DNA of 35,493 bases. Source: Dehalococcoidia bacterium. Lineage in GTDB: Bacteria > Chloroflexota > Dehalococcoidia > GIF9 > AB-539-J10. Below the pieces are notes generated by a model. It saw only the letters and a list, made by a program, of their open reading frames with translations, searched no databases and was not told the DNA's origin. The stretch lies in the NCBI GenBank assembly GCA_003556385.1, contig PWRA01000169.1, positions 1 through 35,493 of the forward strand, given 5' to 3'. This document shows, piece by piece, positions 1 to 8,410 of the stretch (position 1 is its first letter; every line of letters starts with the position of its first letter). The position numbers and the translations under genes were made by a program.

Positions 1-594
1 CTAGATCTCGAACTCGTCCTTGGTCTCCACAGCTGCGAGGCTATCCCTTAACCCCTCGGCTGCTTGCAGGGCTTCCCTGAAGGCCAGGACGTTCTTCTCC
101 ACCTTGGACGGAGGGAGTCTTTTTCCCATGACTGCAACCAGCGAATCGGCAGTTGCGATGGGGCAGAGCGATGCCACCGCGCCAAGAGCTGCCATGTTGA
201 CGGCTCTTATCTCACCTGCGTTTCGGGCTATCTGCTCGAAAGACACCCGTGCCACCCTGTTCCAGGGCACCCATCCCACCCGGCTCGAGTCCACGATAAC
301 CAGCGCTCCTTCTTTCAGGGCCCGCAGGTTCTTGACGCACGCCTCCTGCGTCAGGGCCAAAAGGAGATCCAGCTGTACCGCCTGGGGATAATCGATCTCC
401 GTATCGCTTACCACCACCTCCGAGACCGAATTGCCTCCCCGGGCTTCCGGACCGTAGTTCTGAGTCTGGGCCACGTACTTACCGTCAAGAATGGCGGCCT
501 CCGCCAGTATTATCCCGGCCAGGATTATACCCTGGCCCCCGGACCCGGCTATCCTGACCTCATACCTTGAGTTTTTCTCTGGCGAGTTTCCCAT
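1..594 (-). CDS. korC: 2-oxoacid:ferredoxin oxidoreductase, gamma subunit (KorC)
   Basis: 197-residue gamma subunit of a ferredoxin-dependent 2-oxoacid oxidoreductase, last gene of korDABC. The N-terminus carries the glycine-rich GSGGQGI motif followed by QTQNYGPEARGG, both hallmarks of the KorC/PorG gamma fold. The family catalyses CoA-dependent oxidative decarboxylation of a 2-oxoacid, or the reverse reductive carboxylation, in the cytoplasm with ferredoxin as electron carrier. The start codon lies inside the end of korB (35-base overlap), implying translational coupling. The TAG stop occupies bases 1-3, so the gene is complete but anything downstream is outside the window. A 2-oxoglutarate preference is inferred from the delta-alpha-beta-gamma order; a branched-chain 2-oxoacid enzyme (Vor) cannot be excluded. 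Confidence 0.93.
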   Translation of the reverse strand: MGNSPEKNSRYEVRIAGSGGQGIILAGIILAEAAILDGKYVAQTQNYGPEARGGNSVSEVVVSDTEIDYPQAVQLDLLLALTQEACVKNLRALKEGALVIVDSSRVGWVPWNRVARVSFEQIARNAGEIRAVNMAALGAVASLCPIATADSLVAVMGKRLPPSKVEKNVLAFREALQAAEGLRDSLAAVETKDEFEI

Positions 595-1387
595 ATTCCT
601 TATCGTAGATCGGTCTCTCCCGGTCGACGAGGACGCCGATGACCACCTTTCCGGCCAGTTCGGTCTCGTTCATCTCCGCGGCTTTTTCCACAGTTATGGC
701 ATTGTCCCGCTGCCATGCCATCATCTCGACGGGTGACGCCAGTCCCATCCAGCGTCCCGAGTAGGTCACACACTGAGCAAGCACTTCGACCATGGAGAAC
801 CCATCCTTCTTAAGAGACTTTTCTATCAGCCGCTCCAGTTGAGGCGTATGATAGACGGTGGTTCTGCCCACAAAGACCGCCCCGGCTGCTTCTACTAGCC
901 GGGATATGTCAAAGGGAGCCTCGAGGTTTCCGTATGGGGCCGATGTGGTCTTAAGGCCATAGGGAGTGGTGGGGGAGGATTGGCCGCCGGTCATGCCGTA
1001 GACCTGATTGTTGATCACGAAACTAACAATCTCCACGTTGCGCCTGGCAGCATGGATGAGGTGATTGCCTCCGATGGACGCGGCATCGCCGTCACCCATT
1101 ATGGTGATCACCTTCAGACGCGGGTTCGCCAGCTTCACTCCGGTGGCGAAGGTGAGCGCCCTGCCATGGGTGGCATGCAGCGTATTGAAATCGACATACA
1201 CGGGAAGCCGGCTCGAACACCCAATGCCGGATACCAGCACCACCTCGTCCTTGCTGTATCCGATCTTGTCGATGACCCTGATCAGCGCCTGCATGAAAAT
1301 CCCTATGCCGCAGCCGGCGCACCAGATGTGTGGAAATCTCTTGCTGGAGCGAAGATACTTGTGGACGAAGTGGCTTGATTCCTTCAC
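560..1387 (-). CDS. korB: 2-oxoacid:ferredoxin oxidoreductase, beta subunit (KorB)
   Basis: 275-residue TPP-binding beta subunit. Visible motifs are WCAGCGIG near residues 22-29 (Cys pair of the [4Fe-4S] site), GIGCSS, and the TPP/Mg signature GDGDAASIGGNH followed by NNQVYGMTGGQ. Length fits KorB. Its ATG overlaps the TGA stop of korA by four bases (ATGA), and its end overlaps korC, so the complex is made from one tightly packed message. The family transfers electrons from the hydroxyethyl-TPP-type intermediate to ferredoxin. Substrate assignment to 2-oxoglutarate is inference from overall similarity and operon order. Confidence 0.95.
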   Translation of the reverse strand: MKESSHFVHKYLRSSKRFPHIWCAGCGIGIFMQALIRVIDKIGYSKDEVVLVSGIGCSSRLPVYVDFNTLHATHGRALTFATGVKLANPRLKVITIMGDGDAASIGGNHLIHAARRNVEIVSFVINNQVYGMTGGQSSPTTPYGLKTTSAPYGNLEAPFDISRLVEAAGAVFVGRTTVYHTPQLERLIEKSLKKDGFSMVEVLAQCVTYSGRWMGLASPVEMMAWQRDNAITVEKAAEMNETELAGKVVIGVLVDRERPIYDKEYGKLAREKLKV

Positions 1388-2529
1388 CGATAGACCTCCT
1401 CGATCTTGCTCAGGATCTCCCCGGGGGTTATGGCTGTTCCATCTATCTTGTTCAGGGTCGCTATCTCACAGCTGCCCTGGTTGACCCTCTTCACCTCACG
1501 GGAGATCTGCCCGACGTTCATCTCCGGCACCAGTATCACCCGGGAACTCTCTGTGATCCCGGTGATGGTGCGGCGCATGAACGGCCAGAGTATCTTGAGC
1601 TTCACAAGCCCGACCTTAAGACCCTTCTGGCGGGCCTCCTTCACGGCCTGCAGTCCGGCGCGGGCGACGCAACCGTAGGCGATCACCGTCATTTCCGCGT
1701 CCTCAGTGAAATAGGAATCGCACCACTGCAGGCGTTCGAAGTCGTTGGATATCTTGGAGAAAAGCCGCCGCATCAAGGCCTGGACTTCATCCGGCCGGGT
1801 AGTGGGATAGCCGCGGACATCGTGATGCAGGCCGGTCACGTGGTAGCGATACCCTTCTCCAAAGGCCGGCATTGGGGGCACACCGGTGCCGGGATCGCCA
1901 TAGGGAACATGCCATTCAGGGGGTACGGTCGGCCGGGGCCTGTTCTCGATCTCAAGCTCTCCTTGAGGCGGGAGCGACACCCCTTCTCTCATGTGGCCTA
2001 CTATCTCATCAGCGAGTAAGATGGTCGGGGTACGGTATCTTTCAGCAAGGTTAAAGGCCTGGATAGTCAGTTCGTAGAACTCATAGACCGAAGATGGAGC
2101 GAGGACTATGATCGAATGGTCGCCGTGTGTTCCCCAGCGGGCCTGCATAACGTCGCCCTGGGCTGCCTGGGTGGGAAGACCTGTGCTCGGCCCGGCCCGC
2201 ATGACATCGACGACAACGCAGGGGACTTCCGCCATGCAGGCATAGCCGATATGCTCCTGCATGAGCGAGAACCCCGGCCCGCTGGTCGCGGTCATGCTCT
2301 TCGAACCGGCCAGCGAGGCCCCGATGATGGCCCCCATGCTGGCGATCTCGTCTTCCATCTGGATACAGACTCCGCCGGCCTCCGGCAACTGCCGGGCCAT
2401 GTATTCCATGATCTCAGTCGCTGGAGTGATGGGATAGCCGGCATAGAAACGGCAACCGGCGGCGATAGCGCCCCTTACGCAGGCTTCGTTACCCTGCAGC
2501 AGAACCTGACTTTGTTTTCTGCTTTTCAT
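1384..2529 (-). CDS. korA: 2-oxoacid:ferredoxin oxidoreductase, alpha subunit (KorA)
   Basis: About 381 residues. Domain I begins LLQGNEACVRGAIAAGC and contains AGYPITPATEIMEY, the conserved pyrimidine-domain motif of alpha subunits, then MEDEIASMGAIIGASLAG and TATSGPGFSLMQE. The C-terminal half holds the transketolase-C-like domain. I chose the ATG at 2529 over an in-frame TTG at 2541; even so the gene starts 41 bases inside korD. No good Shine-Dalgarno precedes it, which fits translational coupling to korD. Together with KorB it forms the catalytic core that binds the 2-oxoacid and CoA. Confidence 0.93.
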   Translation of the reverse strand: MKSRKQSQVLLQGNEACVRGAIAAGCRFYAGYPITPATEIMEYMARQLPEAGGVCIQMEDEIASMGAIIGASLAGSKSMTATSGPGFSLMQEHIGYACMAEVPCVVVDVMRAGPSTGLPTQAAQGDVMQARWGTHGDHSIIVLAPSSVYEFYELTIQAFNLAERYRTPTILLADEIVGHMREGVSLPPQGELEIENRPRPTVPPEWHVPYGDPGTGVPPMPAFGEGYRYHVTGLHHDVRGYPTTRPDEVQALMRRLFSKISNDFERLQWCDSYFTEDAEMTVIAYGCVARAGLQAVKEARQKGLKVGLVKLKILWPFMRRTITGITESSRVILVPEMNVGQISREVKRVNQGSCEIATLNKIDGTAITPGEILSKIEEVYR

Positions 2530-2713
2530 CCTTGGTGACAACTATGGCGAAATCCGGGCATCTCATCTCGCACAACCTGCAGCCCGTGCAACTCTCGAGG
2601 TCTGTTATGGTGGGGACTGAGTCTTTGTCGGCTACAAGCGTCTCCTTGGGGCAGAAGGCGATGCATATACCACATTTCTTGCACCAGCCTCGATAGATGT
2701 CAACCCTTGTCAT
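2489..2713 (-). CDS. korD: 2-oxoacid:ferredoxin oxidoreductase, delta (ferredoxin) subunit KorD
   Basis: 74-residue dicluster ferredoxin, first gene of the operon. Two CxxCxxCxxxC-type motifs are visible: CKKCGICIAFCPK and CTGCRLCEMRCPD, each expected to bind one [4Fe-4S] cluster. It passes electrons from the TPP site to external ferredoxin. The ATG at 2713 lies eight bases after a TATAAT hexamer with no convincing Shine-Dalgarno, suggesting a leaderless or almost leaderless transcript. The C-terminal tail (KDEKQKTKSGSAAG) overlaps the start of korA. Confidence 0.93.
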   Translation of the reverse strand: MTRVDIYRGWCKKCGICIAFCPKETLVADKDSVPTITDLESCTGCRLCEMRCPDFAIVVTKDEKQKTKSGSAAG

Positions 2714-2721
2714 GCGGCCCT

Positions 2722-2727
2722 ATTATA
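2722..2727 (-). promoter_or_regulatory. -10 box of the kor operon
   Basis: On the minus strand TATAAT is followed by eight bases and then the korD ATG. The -35 region (around GGCCAA at 17 bases) is poor. The preceding bases, TGGTG, are shared with the -10 region of the corrinoid activator gene. Expected start of transcription falls at or within a few bases of the ATG. Confidence 0.45.
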
Positions 2728-2792
2728 CACCATTCTGAACAATTTGGCCTGTCCGGAATCTCCGCGCACAGCATATAGGCCCGTGGCCGTTC

Positions 2793-2836
2793 CGGTATAC
2801 CGCTTCACGGTACCCGGGGTTGTCCGGAAACCGTGA
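2793..2836. repeat. Inverted repeats between the corrinoid activator gene and kor operon
   Basis: Seven-base arms TCACGGT (2805-2811) and ACCGTGA (2830-2836) form a hairpin just past the stop of the activator gene. Next to it is the 10-base palindrome CGGTATACCG (2793-2802). There is no U-tract on either side, so a standard intrinsic terminator is not supported; a Rho-dependent end, RNA-stabilising hairpin or operator for kor are alternatives. The 9-mer TGTCCGGAA also occurs twice here (2750 and 2821). The remainder of the 128-base gap shows only the kor promoter. Confidence 0.4.
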
Positions 2837-2841
2837 GATAG

Positions 2842-4809
2842 TTACCAGGGATTGTCCTCATGAAAAGTCATGTGATCAATGAAATACTGGTTGAAGTCAA
2901 AGCGCCACGATAGCTCGATGTGTTCGATGAACCCGGTGAGCTCGAACGCTGTCTGCCAGTAGTGCTTCGCCAGCAGGACCATAGCTGCTCCGGTACTCGC
3001 GGCGTTACCCAGGGATCTGACGATCTCCGAATCCACCCGCGGCATCAGTCCCGTGCGCATGGCGCTGTGATGGTCGATGTAGTTCCCCAGCGCCCCGGCC
3101 AGATATACACGGTCGATATCCGACACCCCGACGCCAAGGTGGTCCATCAAGGTCTTAATACCGGCGGCAATCGCTGCTTTGGCGAGCTGGAACTCTCGAA
3201 CGTCTTTCTGAGTAAGATAGATCGGTCGTTCGCGTGCGCTCTCCTCGGCGGGGACGACCAGAAAGCTACTGAGTCCGGAGCGGGTAACCACTCTTGAGTT
3301 CAACTCGCGGCAGTCTGCTCGCGGTGAAGGACTAATCAAGCCGTTTTCATCGATGATGCCGCACTCCAGGAGCACGGCGACCAGGTCTACCAGCCCGCTT
3401 CCACAAATGCCTTCCGGTTTGACGTTGCCGATGACCCGGTAACGCAGGTTGCCGTCTTCCAGGGCTACACCCTCGATGGCTCCTGCGCGGCCGTTCATGC
3501 CGTGCGTGATCCTGGCCCCTTCCAGTGCCGGACCGGCCGCCGCCGAGCATGTCAGCAATCGTTTGCCATTGCCCAGGAATATCTCCCCGTTGGTGCCCAT
3601 GTCCAGTCCCAATATGGTCTCATCCTGCTGTTCGGCAACCCCGGAAGCGATGATAAAGCTGAGTAGGTCGCCCCCGATATAGCCTGACTTCATGGGCATG
3701 GTATACAGGATAGCGGCCGGATGCAGGTGTAGACCCACGTCGGCCGCATCGAGAACCAGCCCGTCGGTCACGACCGGAGAGAATGGCGCCTGCGCAATGC
3801 CGGTGGGGGACAGGCCGAGGAGAAGATGCTGCATGGTGGTGTTGCCCGCGGCAACGGCAACGAAGATATCCTCCGGATTGATGGTGGCCGTTTCCAGCAG
3901 GTTTGCTGTGATCTGGTTCAGGTCCTTGAGTATGAGTGACTGCATTGTTTTCAGGCCCCTCGGGTGTTCCTGGCAGTACTGGAGACGGCTGATCAGGTCT
4001 GAGCCGTATCTCTTCTGGCTGTTCAGGCACGAGCCGACCGCGACCTCACTTCCGTCCGCCAGGCTGAACAGCTTGCCGACCAGTGTGCTGGTTCCGAGGT
4101 CGAAGACCAGTCCGTATCTGCGGTCGATCTGCTCCTCATCCTGCCAGTCCAGGAGGCAATGGTCGTGTAGGACTGCCACGCCGCGGAAACTGCCTTCCTC
4201 GAGATCGTCACGTAACGTGCGAAGGCAGTAGAGCGATGCCTGCAAGTCCCGGTACTCCGAGCCCAGTCCCAGCTTTATCATGTCCAGGTCTGAGAGACCC
4301 TCATGTTGAAGGCTGAACGGCAAAGTGACCAGCTGCTTGCTTATCAGGGGCTCAAGCTGGTCCTGCGGTATATACCTTTCGCTCAGAACGTGACTGGTGG
4401 TGAGGATGCTGAAGTATTCGGCGGCGGCCTCTTCTTCCTCGCTGATGGAGATCGCAAGGTCCCGGTTTATCCGGGTCCGACAGGCAAGGCGTATACCTTG
4501 CTCCAGTTCGTCCTCGTCCAGGAGTGCTCTTTCCGCGTCGGATGGCGCCTCTATTTCGGACAGCACCTTCACCTTGCACTTGCCACACCTCCCCAGTCCG
4601 TAGCAGTCGCCTTCTAGCTCTACGTCCGTGGACTGCAGTGTCTCCCAGATAGTCTCCCCGAGGGCCACATGGAACCACCTATCGTCCGGCAGGACGTGCA
4701 GCCAGACATCACTGGTGTGGCGCTTTCTCTTGCCCGGTCTTCTGGGGCGCCGACGGCTCATGCTCATGGGCGCAGCCGGGGGGCCATCCTGCTTTGAGGT
4801 ACGAAGCAT
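2842..4809 (-). CDS. [2Fe-2S]/ASKHA corrinoid activator (RACo/RamA-like, DUF4445 family)
   Basis: 655-residue protein of the reductive activator of corrinoid proteins type. Order seen: a basic N-terminal tail (residues 18-30), a plant-type [2Fe-2S] ferredoxin domain with Cys69, Cys75, Cys78 and Cys110 (CYGLGRCGKC ... LACRT), a linker, then a large ASKHA-type ATPase region with FDLGTSTLVGKL, AGNTTMQHLLLG, GLDMGTNGEI, and a C-terminal AGALGNYIDHHSA motif. In CoFeSP-dependent systems such proteins use ATP to return inactive Co(II) corrinoid to Co(I). Here it sits after the MttB/corrinoid genes, so the nearby corrinoid protein is a likely client. It has its own -10 box and probably a leaderless ATG. 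It could instead serve a CODH/ACS CoFeSP encoded elsewhere. Confidence 0.88.
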   Translation of the reverse strand: MLRTSKQDGPPAAPMSMSRRRPRRPGKRKRHTSDVWLHVLPDDRWFHVALGETIWETLQSTDVELEGDCYGLGRCGKCKVKVLSEIEAPSDAERALLDEDELEQGIRLACRTRINRDLAISISEEEEAAAEYFSILTTSHVLSERYIPQDQLEPLISKQLVTLPFSLQHEGLSDLDMIKLGLGSEYRDLQASLYCLRTLRDDLEEGSFRGVAVLHDHCLLDWQDEEQIDRRYGLVFDLGTSTLVGKLFSLADGSEVAVGSCLNSQKRYGSDLISRLQYCQEHPRGLKTMQSLILKDLNQITANLLETATINPEDIFVAVAAGNTTMQHLLLGLSPTGIAQAPFSPVVTDGLVLDAADVGLHLHPAAILYTMPMKSGYIGGDLLSFIIASGVAEQQDETILGLDMGTNGEIFLGNGKRLLTCSAAAGPALEGARITHGMNGRAGAIEGVALEDGNLRYRVIGNVKPEGICGSGLVDLVAVLLECGIIDENGLISPSPRADCRELNSRVVTRSGLSSFLVVPAEESARERPIYLTQKDVREFQLAKAAIAAGIKTLMDHLGVGVSDIDRVYLAGALGNYIDHHSAMRTGLMPRVDSEIVRSLGNAASTGAAMVLLAKHYWQTAFELTGFIEHIELSWRFDFNQYFIDHMTFHEDNPW

Positions 4810-4815
4810 AGTCTA

Positions 4816-4821
4816 AATATA
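4816..4821 (-). promoter_or_regulatory. -10 box of the corrinoid activator gene
   Basis: Minus-strand TATATT ends six bases before the ATG at 4809; the context TTTGGTGTATATT resembles that of korD (AATGGTGTATAAT). No Shine-Dalgarno is present, so a leaderless message is the simplest reading. No clear -35 box. Confidence 0.4.
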
Positions 4822-4890
4822 CACCAAACTGCGTGTGTCGGGAATGTCTGACGGCGTCGGTCGTGCCCGCACACATCCTCTTCTACTGCC

Positions 4891-5487
4891 CTAGAGGAGA
4901 GCGGTCAGCATTCTCTCCAGGTACGAGTAATCGACGTCACCTACGTCAAGCGACAGCCCCAGGAACTCCGACACCTCGTCGGCCCGGGGCATCAGGTCGG
5001 GGTCTGATGGTTGTCGTAAGTAAAGCAATCTGCGGTACTGGCCGAAACAATATCTCTTCATCTCCTCATCCCTGAGTTCGAGGGGTTCAACACAGTATTC
5101 CTCGAAGTTGAGCAGGAAGTTTCTCTCAACGAAATAGGTACCGGCCATTTCCCTGATGAGTTCCTGGAACCGCCCTTCGCCGAGCAGCATCTCATAGCAG
5201 TAGTGCCCAGGTACCCTGTATACGCTGTGTCGCCGGCAGAATTCATCGATGTCGGGGAAACACTCTCCGTAGACGCATATTATCCGTTCACCCTTCCGCC
5301 TGGCGGCGGCAATCGCTTTCTTAAGGCGTTTCTTCAGCTCCTGCGGGTACAGATGAAGGTGCGACGGCAGGTACGTGAAACGCAGGTAGGGATACCTGTG
5401 CTCCAGTGCAAGGTCGTCGAAAGCGGGTTTGAAGACCGAACACGCGATGACACGCGTAATGCTTTGTGGCGGATCGGATATCGTCAT
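4891..5487 (-). CDS. DUF1638 protein of the methyltransferase cluster
   Basis: 198-residue cytoplasmic protein matching the DUF1638 pattern: N-terminal VIACSVF, LPSHLHLYPQELKKRLKKAI, a central VYGECFPDIDEFC, then VPGHYCYEMLLGEGRF and a GTYFVERNF segment. Function is unknown. Conserved-looking Cys and His residues (in ACS, GEC, EFC, GHYC) could bind a metal or corrinoid, but that is a guess. Its ATG directly abuts the TGA of the upstream mttB-like gene, so it is co-translated with the methyltransferases, and family members are known near corrinoid methyltransferase genes. This points to a role in methyl transfer, cofactor handling or substrate activation rather than housekeeping. Confidence 0.8.
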   Translation of the reverse strand: MTISDPPQSITRVIACSVFKPAFDDLALEHRYPYLRFTYLPSHLHLYPQELKKRLKKAIAAARRKGERIICVYGECFPDIDEFCRRHSVYRVPGHYCYEMLLGEGRFQELIREMAGTYFVERNFLLNFEEYCVEPLELRDEEMKRYCFGQYRRLLYLRQPSDPDLMPRADEVSEFLGLSLDVGDVDYSYLERMLTALL

Positions 5488-6942
5488 TCAAATGCTGTAT
5501 ATGCCGGGGTTGGTTCTCGCTATCTCGGCAGTGAGGTCGAGGTCAAGAAGCCCTTCCGTGTTCTCCCTCAGGATGCTCCGCACCACGTCGCTGGCCCGGC
5601 TCAGCATGTTGGGACGGCCTCTTTCCTCCCAGACATCGAAATTGTGCCTCACACTCAATTCGGGATAGAAGAACTCCGTCATCATGTGCTCGACGGTATG
5701 GTCTTCGGCGATGTAGTTGCCGCCGGGGCCCACCTTCTCGATCACATCGAAGGCCAGGGTGTCCTCAGTCACCTTTATGCCTGCCAGCATCCTGTGAATT
5801 ATGCCGATGATCTCGTTATCGATGACGAACTGCTCGTAGGAAATCGAGTTCCCCGAGTCGAGTATTCCGGCAGCCAGGCGGACGCAGTCGGCTCCCGCCA
5901 TGGCGACTGTCAGACTGGATATGCTCTTCTCAACGCCTGCCTGGATGTCGGGCCTCTTCGCCTCCGTGATTCCCCCGGAGGCGTAAACAGGCAGTTTGTA
6001 GTGCTTGCCTAGCTGCACTGTGGCGGCATTCATAATGGCCATCTCCACTGAGCCGAGCGCCAGTTCCATTCTGCGCAGATCCATGGTCATCGGGACGGCA
6101 CTGTAGATTACCCTGGCGCCCGGGGCCAGTATCTGGGCTATGGCGATCCCGGCCAGCGCTTCGGCATGCATCTGGGCGAGCGTCCCGGCCAGGGTAGCCG
6201 GCGCGGTGGCCCCCGAGATAGGAGCGGGCGCGCAGGTGACGGGAATACCGTGGGCGGCGCAGAACTCGAGCACGTTCAGCGTGTTCATCTCGATCGTGAG
6301 CGGGCTGACCGGGTTCGTGATCACCGAGACGAAGGGCTTCTCTCTAAGTTTCTCTTCTCCACCCGCGATCAGACTGGCCAGTCTGTGCATTTGCCTGGCG
6401 CCTTCTACGTCACCGCAACCTCCCATCACATGTTTCGCGGTACGGTTGAAGGCATGGTAGAAATCGTTCAGATGGTAGTTCCGCGGGGGCATGTCGTGAA
6501 CCTCGCAGGCGATAACGTAGAAACGGATGTGGTCCAGGCGCTCGACTAGTGTGGCGGTGTTCGCCACGTCCCTGAGCATGGTGAGACGGTAACCGCCTGT
6601 TTTCATATCGAGGATACGGAACACGCGTCCGCCGTTGGCGAAGTAGACGCCGCCCTCTCCCAGTTGCAGGTCGTTCTTGCCATCTCTGGAATAAAGGGTG
6701 AAACGGGAGGGGGCGCGAGTAAGGACCTTGTCGAGGAGGTCGCCGTCGAACCGCACTCTCTGTTCGTCGCAGTCCACCCGAGCCCCGGCCTTCCTCAGTA
6801 TGTCGAGGTAAGTGCTGTCCAGGATTCTCACGCCGACGCATTCCAGTATACGGCGTCCGGTCCGGTCGATCTGGGCTATGTCGGAGCGTGTCGGCGGTCT
6901 GTAATGCGGCATACCTGATCCCATATCGGAACTCACCTTCAC
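5488..6942 (-). CDS. MttB-family (non-pyrrolysine) methyltransferase, copy 1
   Basis: 484-residue member of the trimethylamine methyltransferase MttB superfamily (COG5598-like). The frame is open throughout, with no in-frame amber codon, so it is the pyrrolysine-free type whose characterised members demethylate quaternary amines such as glycine betaine. Visible segments include GDLLDKVLTRAPSRFTLYSRD, GGRVFRILDMKTGGYR, PVSPLTIEMNTLNVLEF, and a C-terminal DHTVEHMMTEFFYPELSVR. Start GTG at 6942 overlaps the upstream stop as GTGA; an ATG at 6924 preceded by AAGGTGAG is an alternative. It should pass a methyl group to the corrinoid protein encoded two genes upstream. The substrate cannot be told from sequence. 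Confidence 0.9.
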   Translation of the reverse strand: MKVSSDMGSGMPHYRPPTRSDIAQIDRTGRRILECVGVRILDSTYLDILRKAGARVDCDEQRVRFDGDLLDKVLTRAPSRFTLYSRDGKNDLQLGEGGVYFANGGRVFRILDMKTGGYRLTMLRDVANTATLVERLDHIRFYVIACEVHDMPPRNYHLNDFYHAFNRTAKHVMGGCGDVEGARQMHRLASLIAGGEEKLREKPFVSVITNPVSPLTIEMNTLNVLEFCAAHGIPVTCAPAPISGATAPATLAGTLAQMHAEALAGIAIAQILAPGARVIYSAVPMTMDLRRMELALGSVEMAIMNAATVQLGKHYKLPVYASGGITEAKRPDIQAGVEKSISSLTVAMAGADCVRLAAGILDSGNSISYEQFVIDNEIIGIIHRMLAGIKVTEDTLAFDVIEKVGPGGNYIAEDHTVEHMMTEFFYPELSVRHNFDVWEERGRPNMLSRASDVVRSILRENTEGLLDLDLTAEIARTNPGIYSI

Positions 6943-8387
6943 CCGGCCTTGACGATTCGGTCGATTTCTGCCAGCACTCCATCGGGCTTGGCCGCCACCT
7001 GATGCTCGGAGAGTATTCTCCTGGCTTCGGTGTTGCAGGCCCGGTAGAGGTCGGCGGCCCCGGCCTCGTTCCAGGAATCGTAGCGGGAGCGGTCCAGAAG
7101 CCGCGGCAGGAACTGCGCTTTCATGAAGTGCTCGAACGTATGGTCATCCAGGAGGAAGATCGAACCAGGTCCGCCGCCGGCTACCCTCTGTATTGCGTCG
7201 AGCGCCAGCGTTTCTTGGTTGACCGGGATCCCGCGGGTGAAGAAGCGGCTCATTGCCACCAGCTCGTCGGCCATCGTCACCATCTCAAGCGAAGAAGTGT
7301 TGCCGTATTCCAGAAAGCCTACGTCATGAATCAGGTTGGCCCTGGAGAGCAGGGCGGTGACTATGGAGAACATGGCCTCGGCACCTGCCTGTGCGTCCAT
7401 GACCTTGGCGTCGGAGGCCCCGGCGAAGGCCCATATAGGGAGACCGTAGATTTCGTCACGCATATCGGCGAGCGCCGCCTGGGTGAGACTCCACTCGGGG
7501 CAGCCGTACGAAACGACGGTCGACTTCATATCCAGGACGCTGCAATTTGGTCCGAAAAGGAAAGGGGCCCCCTTTCCGGCCAACTGGTGTACAGTTAGTC
7601 CCACCAGGTTCTCGGCAATCCCTATCGCCATTGCTCCGGCAAGCGTGACGGGTGCGCCACCTCCGGCATTGGAACCGGAGGGAAGGCAAATGGGCACTCT
7701 ATGCTCCGCACAGAAGATCAGTTTCTCCATTACGTTCTGGGGGAAGCGCAGCGGACTGATGGCCTCAGAGTAGTTGAGCAAGAACGGCTTGCGCTGCAGG
7801 TTTTCCTCTCCTGATGCCACCTGACAGGCGATGTCGTGTATCCTGGCGATGTCGTTGCCGCTGTCGGCGATGAATACGATCGGCTTACTGGAGTTTCTGA
7901 CCATCTCGGCAAAGACGTAAACGTAGATGGATTCCACAGGGACGTCATCGGGGTTGGCCATGGACATGGCAAAGCTCATGTTCTCCAGTCCGTCGACCAG
8001 CCTGGCAAAATTTGCTACGTCCTTAAGGACGGTCCGACGACGCTCGCCACTCTCCAGGTCCAGTGTGAATGTGGCGTCGGATCCGGTTCCGTAGTAAGCG
8101 TTGCCGTTCGTGAGGCACATCGCTTCATTGCCCTGCTGGTCGTACAGGTCGATCTGCCGGGGGGCTGATTCGAGAGCCTTCTCCACCACGGAGGCGGGTA
8201 GCTTGACCCAGCCGCCCTCGCTGGATTCAGCCCCGGCGTCAAGCAGCATCTCCAGCGCCCCGCGATGCTCCATCCTGACGCCGGTCTTTCCCAGGATCTC
8301 CAGCGCCGCCTCGTGAATTGCCCACGCCTGGTCACGGTTCAGCACCTTCAGTCGAGGTTCGAATGTGTCTGCCTTCAATGCCTTCAT
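6939..8387 (-). CDS. MttB-family (non-pyrrolysine) methyltransferase, copy 2
   Basis: 482-residue paralogue of the next gene, again with no internal amber codon. Family features include GGWVKLPASVVEKALESAPRQ, NAYYGTGSDATFTLD, NYSEAISPLRFPQNVMEKL and the C-terminal DDHTFEHFMKAQFLPRLLDR, followed by YDSWNEAGA. A strong TAAGGAGG precedes the ATG by five bases. It lies 23 bases after the corrinoid protein gene and overlaps copy 1 by four bases, so both methyltransferases are made together. The two copies clearly differ in sequence, so they may have different methylated substrates or act sequentially on one substrate. Confidence 0.92.
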   Translation of the reverse strand: MKALKADTFEPRLKVLNRDQAWAIHEAALEILGKTGVRMEHRGALEMLLDAGAESSEGGWVKLPASVVEKALESAPRQIDLYDQQGNEAMCLTNGNAYYGTGSDATFTLDLESGERRRTVLKDVANFARLVDGLENMSFAMSMANPDDVPVESIYVYVFAEMVRNSSKPIVFIADSGNDIARIHDIACQVASGEENLQRKPFLLNYSEAISPLRFPQNVMEKLIFCAEHRVPICLPSGSNAGGGAPVTLAGAMAIGIAENLVGLTVHQLAGKGAPFLFGPNCSVLDMKSTVVSYGCPEWSLTQAALADMRDEIYGLPIWAFAGASDAKVMDAQAGAEAMFSIVTALLSRANLIHDVGFLEYGNTSSLEMVTMADELVAMSRFFTRGIPVNQETLALDAIQRVAGGGPGSIFLLDDHTFEHFMKAQFLPRLLDRSRYDSWNEAGAADLYRACNTEARRILSEHQVAAKPDGVLAEIDRIVKAG

Positions 8388-8410
8388 GGTTACCTCCTTA
8401 GCCCCGGCGC

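Noticed and set aside
2805-2836. Intrinsic terminator after the corrinoid activator gene
   Set aside because: The hairpin is clear but neither strand has a U-tract after it, so it is listed only as an inverted repeat.
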